From the NCBI GenBank assembly GCA_944386295.1, contig CALXAO010000013.1, forward strand, positions 1-60,764: a stretch of DNA of 60,764 nt. Reading direction: 5' to 3'. A program made the position numbers and the translations under genes. Below are positions 9,300 through 16,657 of this stretch, in pieces. The stretch is from an uncultured Clostridia bacterium. GTDB lineage: Bacteria; Bacillota; Clostridia; Oscillospirales; UBA644. The notes under the pieces are model-generated. The model did no database searches, was not told where the DNA came from, and saw only the letters and a list, made by a program, of their open reading frames with translations. Every line of letters begins with the position of its first letter. The first letter of the stretch is position 1.

Positions 9300-9328
9300 T
9301 TGACAAGTCCAGAAAAGTATGATACAAT
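9300..9328 (+). promoter_or_regulatory. Divergent sigma-A promoter
   Basis: TTGACA at 9300-9305, 17-nt spacer, TACAAT at 9323-9328. It is only 16 bp from the acn promoter and points at the gene remnant that begins at about 9329. Confidence 0.75.
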
Positions 9329-10098
9329 GAAAAAAAGGCCGAAAAGGATGCGCTGTTTGTCTTTTTCCCCGTCTCTTTCCCGGAGATCCGGTGGGGATTG
9401 TCTCCTCTTTCCTGTGTAACTGTTGTTCCGGGTGCCCTGGATACCTTTGTCCAGTATTTAAATTCTTTGGAATTGCAGGTTCATCTGCTTACCAATTTGC
9501 TGATGACGATGGGCGCTGTTTCTACCCAAAAACGGGCAGATGATATCAACCCTGGCTCGAGATGAACCCGTCATAATGATTATTTTCCATGACGAGAATA
9601 CAGGAAATGAACTTCTTCCCCTGTTAAATTTTGTTTTATTTCGGCCTAAAATTGGGAGCAACTACGATTTTAAACGCGGAGGCGTTTCAATGCAACCCGG
9701 TGACTTTCTACGGTTAGGGCGCCTGTTTGAAAAACAATTATAATGATCAAATATTCCGTTCCTTTTTTCTGAAAGATTCTTTTCCGGAGCATCGTCCTTT
9801 GCGTTCCTGGAACGTTCTTCGGCTGAGGACGGCTCAAGGGGTATCCCTTAAATTATGCTATGCTGGCCAGTACGAAATTTCAGCCTCGGACCGAAGTTCC
9901 CATGTTGTTTTTTGGGAAGATCGCGAGCGGTATAATGATTGCACAAAGGTGGCCCAGTTTATGGTACATATGGATCAACAGGGCGTTTTTTTGCAGGTGA
10001 CCGGGCTAATTTTGGGTCACTATTTTACCGATCAATTCTCTGCAGATATGGGAAAATATCAAATTTTGGTAGTTCTGTGTGATGATTTTTGGCCATGA
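9329..10098 (+). pseudogene. Unidentified gene remnant (frameshifted)
   Basis: Three consecutive open stretches in different frames look like pieces of one protein: about 9329-9565 (DALFVFFPVSFPEIRWG... to a TGA), 9540-9743 (RDEPVIMIIFHDENTGNELL..., ending at ...RLFEKQL) and 9727-10098 (123 residues, ...RSFFLKDSFPEHRPLRSW... to ...VVLCDDFWP). Hand-off between frames near 9550 and 9735 suggests two indels in a gene of about 255 codons. I do not recognise a family. It lies between a strong promoter and the lipoprotein gene. An alternative is that only the last segment is a real small gene. Confidence 0.45.
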
Positions 10099-10193
10099 GG
10101 AAGGGCGTACAATCTTTCCGATTGGTTTTTTTCGTGGTAATGGATTCGGAATGCAATCAACTCGATATAATGTTTGATAAAGGAGATACTCTG

Positions 10194-11783
10194 TTGAAGC
10201 GTGCTTTTTGTTTGCTGTTGACCTTATTTTTGCTCTGTGGCTGTACCCCCTCTGTTCCCGACCCTGATACGGATAACCCTTCCGTTCCTCCTTCTTCTTA
10301 TGAAATTGACCGGACGCAACGGCAGCTTTATCTGACGATCTGGTCCTGGCAAATTCCAACGGTAGCCTTGGCTGAGGAATATGCCCGCCGGGCGGCTGAG
10401 CTTGGTTTTACCGGAATTGATCTTTGCGTTCGTTGGGAAAAGATAGAACCGGCCCGGGGGCGGTTTGACTGGTTCTGGTTAGATAGCGTTACGGATGTTT
10501 TTCGACAAAAAGGCCTGTCTCTGTCATTGAGTCTGCTGCTTTGGACCGGAAGCTTATCCTGGGCGGATCAACTGGCCTTTCAGCAGACTTCTTTAGGGGA
10601 TGTGTTTGAATATGAGGGGAGAGGCGGCAGTCTGTGTTTGTGTGACCAGTCTAATTTGGATATTGTTAAAAATACTTTGCAGGCCTTTTCGATTCATTGC
10701 GCTTCATCTCTAGGGGACTCTCTTCAGCGGTGGGGTGTGCGGCTGAGCTGTTATGGGGAATTGGAATATTCTACTGGGGCCGATTTGGATTATTCTCCTC
10801 AGGCGATTTGTGCTTTTTTAGATTATGTACTGAAAACATACGGCAGTTATGAAGCATTTTCTCTTTTATACGGCCGAACAGAAACTACCCGTTCGGAGTT
10901 AGAGGCGCTGAAAGCAGAGAATTTTTCTACATTGTTCACTTATGACTGGAAGTGTTTTAAGCAGGCTGTTTTGACGGAATTTTCAGCTTTAGCTGCTGGT
11001 ATTTTTCACGCTGCTGCCCCGGGTGTGCCGGTGGCTGCTCAAATTGGAAGCTGGGCTGATCCTCTTTCTGCGCTATACGGCGGCATTCTGGATCCGGTAT
11101 CCTTCTTGAAGGAGAGTGGGGCGGATATTCTTCATGTGGCTGATGCCGACAGCCTGCCGGTAGAATTTCTCATCGACCTTGCTGTTTCTCTTGCTGGAAC
11201 CGGGGGAAGGGTAGCTTATGAAATTGATGGCGCATGGAAACTGGAAAACGGCAGCGCTGATTTTGCAACCCGGGCAAAAGCAGTGGGAGAAGCCGGGCTT
11301 TTTTCTCTAAACACTGCCAACTGGAGCTTAGAAGAATTGGATACTTATGGGCCGGAATTGCTGTCCCAATACCAATCACTGTTTTTTTGTGAACCTGCAC
11401 CGGTTAAGAATGTTTCTTCCACTGTTTTACTTGTGAATACCGCGGATTTCTCTTTGCGATCTGTCCCTGTTTCTCTGTTTAACCTTTTGTCGCAACCCTA
11501 CACTGGGTTGAAGGATGCTGGCGTTCAGGTTCGTTTTGTTACTGATCGGCAATTGTTGGCACACCCGGAGCTGTTAGAGGAAATTGAAACCCTGTGTCTG
11601 GGAAGTCTTTCCGAATGCCCTGTTTTGGATTCCGCTTTGGTGGAATTACTACTTTCTTCCGGGGTAACACTGACAGCCGACCGAGCGGGCTATGATGAGG
11701 TCTTTTTTAATCCCTATGGGATTCCTTTTCCAGAGGAAATACAGCAGAGTCTTCGGAAAGCAATTGTTTGTTACTTGGACTGA
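10194..11783 (+). CDS. Lipoprotein resembling a clan-A glycoside hydrolase (GH42-like)
   Basis: 529 residues from a TTG at 10194, chosen because AAAGGAGA lies 8 nt upstream and the product then starts MKRAFCLLLTLFLLCGC, a lipoprotein signal with lipobox LCGC. The mature chain begins with a Pro/Ser linker. Then comes a TIM-barrel opening typical of beta-galactosidase-like hydrolases: GFTGIDLCVRWEKIEPARG followed by FDWFWLDSV and a strand with LLLW. A candidate acid/base Glu lies in CYGELEYSTG near residue 217. A second candidate lies in VAYEIDGAW. Substrate is unknown and activity is not assured, since the catalytic residues are assigned by eye only. Confidence 0.7.
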   Translation: MKRAFCLLLTLFLLCGCTPSVPDPDTDNPSVPPSSYEIDRTQRQLYLTIWSWQIPTVALAEEYARRAAELGFTGIDLCVRWEKIEPARGRFDWFWLDSVTDVFRQKGLSLSLSLLLWTGSLSWADQLAFQQTSLGDVFEYEGRGGSLCLCDQSNLDIVKNTLQAFSIHCASSLGDSLQRWGVRLSCYGELEYSTGADLDYSPQAICAFLDYVLKTYGSYEAFSLLYGRTETTRSELEALKAENFSTLFTYDWKCFKQAVLTEFSALAAGIFHAAAPGVPVAAQIGSWADPLSALYGGILDPVSFLKESGADILHVADADSLPVEFLIDLAVSLAGTGGRVAYEIDGAWKLENGSADFATRAKAVGEAGLFSLNTANWSLEELDTYGPELLSQYQSLFFCEPAPVKNVSSTVLLVNTADFSLRSVPVSLFNLLSQPYTGLKDAGVQVRFVTDRQLLAHPELLEEIETLCLGSLSECPVLDSALVELLLSSGVTLTADRAGYDEVFFNPYGIPFPEEIQQSLRKAIVCYLD

Positions 11784-12102
11784 ATTCCTGGCACAATGCT
11801 TCAGGTTTAATTCTCCGGACCCGGGAATACCGTTCTTCTGTAAGCCGGAGGAAATCGTCGTTGCCTTTTTCGGGACAGACTAAAAGAATTTCCGTGTCCG
11901 GACCGGTACATAGCCGGTCTGTGGTGCGGAGCAAATGGTTCACCAAAAGATCCGGGTCACTGCGTTCTTCCGGGAACAGCAGAATCCGGATTTTTTTGCA
12001 TTGTACGCTTTTTCGGGACACCAAGCAGCACAGTTGCCAAATAACTTCAAACAGCCCTACGACTGCTAGAAGGGCGATTAGGGTTCGCAGAACAGTTTCC
12101 AT
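11707..12102 (-). CDS. Small single-pass membrane protein, unknown
   Basis: 131 residues with one N-terminal membrane helix (TLIALLAVVGLFEVIWQLCCL) and a soluble domain of about 95 residues (KIRILLFPEERSDPDLLVNHLL...). The ATG at 12102 has GAGGGATC 7 nt upstream. Its last 77 bp overlap the 3' end of the convergent lipoprotein gene, which is unusual and could mean a lost original stop codon. No family recognised. Confidence 0.6.
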   Translation of the reverse strand: METVLRTLIALLAVVGLFEVIWQLCCLVSRKSVQCKKIRILLFPEERSDPDLLVNHLLRTTDRLCTGPDTEILLVCPEKGNDDFLRLTEERYSRVRRIKPEALCQEFSPSNKQLLSEDSAVFPLEKESHRD

Positions 12103-12231
12103 AAATAGATCCCTCGCTTTTGATTTTTAATTCTATTTCATGGTATGATTTTTTTTAAAATGTGTGAAGCTCGAAAAGTCGTATTTTGTTTAAAAACAGG
12201 CAAAAAACAGAAAAATTCGGTTTTTTTTAAT

Positions 12232-12247
12232 TGTTTCACGTGAAACA
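12232..12247. promoter_or_regulatory. parS: parS site 1 (ParB-binding palindrome)
   Basis: TGTTTCACGTGAAACA, a perfect match to the canonical bacterial parS palindrome, 75 bp upstream of parA. ParB nucleates here and spreads to build the partition complex at the origin-proximal chromosome. It may also autoregulate the parAB promoter. Confidence 0.95.
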
Positions 12248-12262
12248 TGTCCGATTTCCCTC

Positions 12263-12291
12263 TTGCTTTTTTTTGTAAAGTATGATAAAAT
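12263..12291 (+). promoter_or_regulatory. Putative parA promoter
   Basis: TTGCTT at 12263-12268 and TAAAAT at 12286-12291 with a 17-nt spacer, 30 nt before the parA ATG; an overlapping extended TATGATA is also present. It lies just downstream of parS site 1. Confidence 0.5.
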
Positions 12292-12321
12292 AAAAACACC
12301 GACGAATGAAAAGAGGTTTCT

Positions 12322-13122
12322 ATGGGGAAAATAATTGCCGTCGCCAATCAGAAAGGCGGCGTAGGAAAAACGACAACCGTGGTGAATTTGGCTGCTTGTT
12401 TAGCCGAAGTCGGACAGCGGGTTTTATTGGTAGATCTGGACCCCCAGGGGAACAGTACGAGTGGCGTAGGTATTCATAAGAAAAAAATTGCGATTTCAGT
12501 TTACGATGTAATGTTGGGCACAGCGGAAATCAAAGATGCAGTACTTTCTACTGGATTTGTTAATCTGTTTATTCTTCCTTCCAATATTAATCTGGCAGGC
12601 GCGGAGATTGAGCTGGTAGAAGAAGAAAAGCGGGAACAAAAGTTGAAATCTGCGTTGGTGCCTTTGAAGGATGATTTTGATTTTGTGCTGATTGACTGCC
12701 CCCCTTCTCTGGGATTGCTGACTATCAATGCTTTGACTGCTGCCCAAACGGTGCTGATTCCTATTCAGTGTGAATTTTATGCTTTGGAAGGGCTGTCCCA
12801 GTTGACGAATACAATTAAGCAAATCCGTCGGCTATACAATCCGTTGCTAAATATTGAGGGGATTTTGGTGACAATGTATGACGGCCGTTTGAATCTGACC
12901 ATGCAAGTTTTGGCCGAAGTGAAAAAATTTTTTGCGGACAAGCTGTTTCAAACCACAATCCCGCGGAATGTTCGGATTTCTGAGGCCCCCAGCCACGGGA
13001 TGCCAGTAAATTATTACGACAGATATGCTAAAGGTACGGAAGCCTATCGAACTTTGGCCGAAGAGCTTTTGGAACGGAATCATGTTTCACGTGAAACACT
13101 GATGAAAGGGGAGGAAAAATGA
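12322..13122 (+). CDS. parA: Chromosome partitioning ATPase ParA (Soj)
   Basis: 266 residues, the short Soj-type ParA. The deviant Walker A KGGVGKTT is at residues 11-18, Walker A' at VDLDPQGNST and Walker B at DFVLIDCPPSLGLL, followed by the PIQCEFYALEGL motif typical of chromosomal ParA. It works with ParB on parS to segregate origins and, as Soj, may modulate DnaA. GAGG lies before the ATG. It overlaps parB by 4 bp (ATGA) and carries parS site 2 inside its last codons. Confidence 0.97.
   Translation: MGKIIAVANQKGGVGKTTTVVNLAACLAEVGQRVLLVDLDPQGNSTSGVGIHKKKIAISVYDVMLGTAEIKDAVLSTGFVNLFILPSNINLAGAEIELVEEEKREQKLKSALVPLKDDFDFVLIDCPPSLGLLTINALTAAQTVLIPIQCEFYALEGLSQLTNTIKQIRRLYNPLLNIEGILVTMYDGRLNLTMQVLAEVKKFFADKLFQTTIPRNVRISEAPSHGMPVNYYDRYAKGTEAYRTLAEELLERNHVSRETLMKGEEK
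13083..13098. promoter_or_regulatory. parS: parS site 2, inside the parA coding sequence
   Basis: A second perfect TGTTTCACGTGAAACA, 851 bp from site 1, embedded in the 3' end of parA, where it overlaps codons for HVSRET. Because the palindrome is coding, the ParA C-terminal tail HVSRETL is partly dictated by it. Confidence 0.95.
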
Positions 13123-13988
13123 AAAAAGGATTGGGAAAGGGATTAGACGCCCTTCTTAGTGATAATTCCATTAGTACGGATGCATCCACAGGTATTCAGA
13201 CAGTTTCGATTTATTTAGTAGAGCCCAATCGGAAACAGCCCCGGAAATATTTTGATAAGGAAAGCCTTCAGGCTTTGGCCGAGTCCATTGCCGAAAACGG
13301 GTTGCTTCAGCCTCTGGTGGTTCGTCCTTTGGAAGATGGACGCTATCAAATTATTTCAGGAGAACGTCGGTGGCGGGCTTCCCGTATGGCGGGTTTGATA
13401 GAAATTCCAGTGGTTTTGCGGGAGGAAGATGACCGACGCACGTTGGAATTGGGTCTGATTGAAAATCTTCAAAGGGAAGATTTGAACGGGGTAGAAGAAG
13501 CAGAGGGATACCGGATTTTATCCGAAACTTATGGCCTTACACAAGAACAAATTTCTAAAAAGGTGGGAAAATCCCGGTCTGCAATCGCGAATGCTCTGCG
13601 GATTCTGGCGTTGCCGGAAAATGTTCTTCAAATGGTATTGGAGGGCAGGCTGTCTGCGGGGCATGCACGGACGTTGCTGCCGCTTTGCGATTCTTTTCCG
13701 GAGTCGGAGGTTATTCGTACTGCCCGGGCTGTAGCTGAAAAGAATCTATCGGTTCGGGAAACCGAAGCGCTAGTAAAATCCCTTCTTTCCAAAAAGGCCC
13801 GACGGCTGGTCCCCCGGCCTAAAAACCTTTATTTGGATACTGCGGCCCGGGATATTGGTGCCCGTTGGGGCCGAAAAGTAAAAATTACCGCTCCCAAGGG
13901 ACAGTCTAAGGGGCGGATTGAATTGGAATTTTACGGCGACGAGGATTTGAATGAATTAATTCAGCAGCTGTTACAAGAAGGAGAATAA
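13119..13988 (+). CDS. parB: Chromosome partitioning protein ParB (Spo0J)
   Basis: 289 residues, typical ParB length. The opening MKKGLGKGLDALLSD is the ParA-interaction peptide; the CTPase/N-terminal domain has PNRKQPRKYF and the GERRWRAS motif near residue 85; the helix-turn-helix region includes ISKKVGKSRSAIANALRIL near 150; a C-terminal dimerisation region ends in LNELIQQLL. It loads at parS and slides as a CTP-dependent clamp. Translationally coupled to parA, with serS 3 bp downstream. Confidence 0.97.
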   Translation: MKKGLGKGLDALLSDNSISTDASTGIQTVSIYLVEPNRKQPRKYFDKESLQALAESIAENGLLQPLVVRPLEDGRYQIISGERRWRASRMAGLIEIPVVLREEDDRRTLELGLIENLQREDLNGVEEAEGYRILSETYGLTQEQISKKVGKSRSAIANALRILALPENVLQMVLEGRLSAGHARTLLPLCDSFPESEVIRTARAVAEKNLSVRETEALVKSLLSKKARRLVPRPKNLYLDTAARDIGARWGRKVKITAPKGQSKGRIELEFYGDEDLNELIQQLLQEGE

Positions 13989-13990
13989 AA

Positions 13991-15280
13991 ATGCTGGACA
14001 TTAAATTTTTAAGGGAAAACCCGGAAGCGGTAAAAGAAAACATCCGCAAAAAATTCCAGGACCAAAAGCTAGTTCTTGTGGATGAGGTTATTGCCTTGGA
14101 TGAGCAGATCCGTCAGGTTAAGCAGGAAGCGGATGCACTACGGGCAATCCGAAACAAAGCTTCTAAAATGATTGGAGGCCTGATAGCCCAAGGGAAGCTT
14201 GAGGAGGCGGAGTCCGTCAAAACTGAAGTCACTCAAAATGGAGCCTGTATTGATGCTCTGAATGTCCGGCAGAAAGAGCTGGAAGAACAAATCCGCAGAA
14301 AAATGCTGGTTATTCCTAATATAATTGATTCATCTGTTCCTCTGGGAAAAGACGATAGCCAGAATGTAGAAGTACAGCGGTATGGCGAAGCGGTTGTTCC
14401 GGATTTTGACATTCCCTATCATACCGAAATTATGGATCGTTTTCAGGGCATAGATCTTGACAGTGCCCGGAAAGTGGCTGGCAACGGTTTTTATTATTTG
14501 ATGGGAGATATTGCACGGCTGCACTCTGCAGTGATTTCCTATGCCCGAGATTTTATGATTAATCGAGGGTTTACCTATTGCGTTCCTCCCTTTATGATTC
14601 GTAGCGAGGTTGTAACAGGTGTGATGAGTTTTGCGGAAATGGAAGCCATGATGTACAAAATTGAAGGTGAGGATTTATACCTTATTGGGACCAGCGAACA
14701 TTCCATGATTGGAAAATTCATCGATACGATTCTTCCCGAAACTTCCCTGCCCCAGACTCTCACCAGTTATTCTCCTTGCTTCCGTAAGGAAAAAGGTGCT
14801 CATGGGCTTGAAGAGCGGGGGGTGTACCGGATTCATCAGTTTGAAAAACAGGAAATGATTGTTCTTTGTAAGCCGGAGGACAGCATGATCTGGTTTGACC
14901 GGCTATGGCAGAATACTGTGGACTTGTTCCGGAGTTTGGATATTCCGGTACGGACATTGGAGTGCTGTTCCGGTGACTTGGCCGACCTGAAAGTAAAATC
15001 TGTGGACGTGGAGGCTTGGTCCCCCCGGCAGCAAAAATATTTTGAGGTGGGGTCTTGCTCCAATTTAGGTGATGCCCAGGCCCGCCGTTTGAAAATTCGG
15101 GTTCAGGCTGAGGACGGCAGCAAATATCTGGTCCATACACTGAACAATACTGTTGTTGCTCCGCCCCGGATGCTAATTGCTTTCTTAGAAAACAATTTGC
15201 AGGCAGACGGTTCGGTTTGTATTCCCCAGACGCTTCGTCCCTATATGGGCGGCAAAGAACGGCTAGTTCCGAAGCGCTGA
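13991..15280 (+). CDS. serS: Seryl-tRNA synthetase
   Basis: 429 residues, standard class II SerRS. It has the N-terminal tRNA-binding coiled coil (residues ~25-105), motif 2 in SPCFRKEKGAHGLEERGVYRIHQFEKQEM, and motif 3 in LNNTVVAPPRMLIAFLENN (canonically GTAVGRTLVAILEN-like; here NNTVVAPPRMLIAFLEN). It charges tRNA-Ser. AGAAGGAGAA lies before the ATG and only 2 bp separate it from parB, so no T-box leader is present and expression is tied to the par operon. Confidence 0.96.
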   Translation: MLDIKFLRENPEAVKENIRKKFQDQKLVLVDEVIALDEQIRQVKQEADALRAIRNKASKMIGGLIAQGKLEEAESVKTEVTQNGACIDALNVRQKELEEQIRRKMLVIPNIIDSSVPLGKDDSQNVEVQRYGEAVVPDFDIPYHTEIMDRFQGIDLDSARKVAGNGFYYLMGDIARLHSAVISYARDFMINRGFTYCVPPFMIRSEVVTGVMSFAEMEAMMYKIEGEDLYLIGTSEHSMIGKFIDTILPETSLPQTLTSYSPCFRKEKGAHGLEERGVYRIHQFEKQEMIVLCKPEDSMIWFDRLWQNTVDLFRSLDIPVRTLECCSGDLADLKVKSVDVEAWSPRQQKYFEVGSCSNLGDAQARRLKIRVQAEDGSKYLVHTLNNTVVAPPRMLIAFLENNLQADGSVCIPQTLRPYMGGKERLVPKR

Positions 15281-15281
15281 G

Positions 15282-15749
15282 ATGAGAAAAGTCAAACGGG
15301 AAATTTCAAACTTTGCGGATATTCTAGACCTGCTTCGGAATCTGGATACCTTGCGTTTGGGAATTTCAGATCAGCCCTACCCCTATGTTGTTCCTGTTTC
15401 TTTTGGTTTTGAGGTTCGAGACGGCCTGTTGCGGTTTTATTTTCATGGTGCCAAAGAAGGAAAAAAAGCTGAGCTTTTGGCGGAAAATCCAAGAGTTTGC
15501 GCTGAGGCAGACCGATGCTATCGGTTTAAAAATACTGATCGTGCTGTTACCTGTCTGTATGAAAGTGTTATTGCGTTTGGAACCTGTCGTATTTTGACCG
15601 GTTACGAAGCCCGACATGGCCTAGAACAAATTCTGAAGCATTGCGGCTATAGCGACCTGGAAATTGATCCTGCTGTGCTGCCAGCAACTGCCATATGGGA
15701 AATTACCGTGGAATCAGTTACTGGTAAATGCAGAGATAAACATAACTAA
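15282..15749 (+). CDS. Pyridoxamine 5'-phosphate oxidase-fold (NimA-like) protein
   Basis: 155 residues with the split-barrel flavin-binding layout: LDTLRLGISDQPYPYVVPVSFGFE near the N-terminus, RFYFHGAKEGKKAELLAENPRVC in the centre, and a conserved-looking ESVIAFGTCRIL strand. This matches the MSMEG/NimA-like branch of the PNPOx family, which binds FMN, heme or F420 in different members. The substrate is unknown. ATG follows the serS stop by one base; the transcript ends at the hairpin 15753-15780. Confidence 0.85.
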   Translation: MRKVKREISNFADILDLLRNLDTLRLGISDQPYPYVVPVSFGFEVRDGLLRFYFHGAKEGKKAELLAENPRVCAEADRCYRFKNTDRAVTCLYESVIAFGTCRILTGYEARHGLEQILKHCGYSDLEIDPAVLPATAIWEITVESVTGKCRDKHN

Positions 15750-15752
15750 AAA

Positions 15753-15780
15753 ACGACAGGAAGAAAATTCTTCCTGTCGT
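15753..15780. terminator. Intrinsic terminator hairpin, interrupted by IS insertion
   Basis: A perfect 13-bp stem (ACGACAGGAAGAA / TTCTTCCTGTCGT) with a 2-base centre. On the plus strand the T-tract is cut short (TTTCA) because IS remnant B begins 4 bp later. On the minus strand it is followed by seven T's. It probably served the parA-parB-serS transcript and perhaps secA from the other side. Confidence 0.8.
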
Positions 15781-15784
15781 TTCA

Positions 15785-16645
15785 GTCTGTCGAACCCTAA
15801 ATTTCAAGCGAGATTCAGGGTAATAATTTTTATTTTGATAAAAAATGGATAAAACTGAATTAAAGCACCGTATAGGTGAGCTCTTTTCCTCCTATGCAGT
15901 ACGCATGACAGGGAATGGAATTGTTCTTTGGAATAAGCCTCGGTATGGAGCTCTTTTCGTCGTTCGTACAAAGCCGTTTCAAGGGAATCCGACCATATCT
16001 GCTTGGTAACGGTTTTCTCAAATTTTTGGGTTTCGGTGCATATGCTTCTCGAAGGACAACTTTTGTAAACATAGCTTTTACCCTTTACATAACTTAGTAC
16101 TTGGTAACATAGTAAACATATTCATAAGGAGGGAAAAAGCCTTTCTTCGGGGATTCTCCCGTTATCAATTATTCTCTTTCTTATCCACGCACTGCTTTTA
16201 TCTCGGGATTTTTTTCTGCAAGTCTGTCAATCAGGTACCGTCACATCCATTACATATCCTTTTTTATCATAGCCTGTTGTGCTGTATATGCAAAGCATTT
16301 CTTGTGCTCGCCTTTATGAAATATTCTTCGGGATCGCTTGCAGATTCCGAAGTTCCCTTTTCCTCAGGTTTCTTGCCGTGGTCGTTTCGCTCTTCGTTAA
16401 TTTCTTCTACTGTTCTTTTCAGTGACGGCAATCCATACAAATGCGGTATCAGCACCATTTTAAATATTACCACCGGATTTATGCTGGATAAATCTTTTAC
16501 CATTTATATATGACCGAAGTCTACCGCACTGTCTATTTTCCTCAGTAAATGTTAAATTCTTCTATACTGAAAAACTCCATTTGTGTGCAGCGTATACCAT
16601 ATATATGCAAAAAAGTCCAGTTTATACTGGACTTTTTCGACAGAC
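15785..16645 (-). mobile_element. Degenerate IS1182-like insertion sequence, copy B (inverted to copy A)
   Basis: Its outer end at 16645 reads, on the minus strand, GTCTGTCGAAAAAGTCC, identical to the left end of copy A; the other end begins GTCTGTCGAACCC. Minus-strand frames give SSINPVVIFKMVLIPHLYGLPSL near 16480-16420 and many of the same downstream fragments as copy A, with stops and indels. At about 860 bp it is more deleted than copy A. It lies between the serS-operon terminator and the 3' end of secA. Confidence 0.75.
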
Positions 16646-16657
16646 GGAAATGGCAAG

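Noticed and set aside
16185..16200. TTATCCACG as a DnaA box
   Set aside because: Single site lying inside IS copy B, with its counterpart in copy A; part of the transposase remnant.
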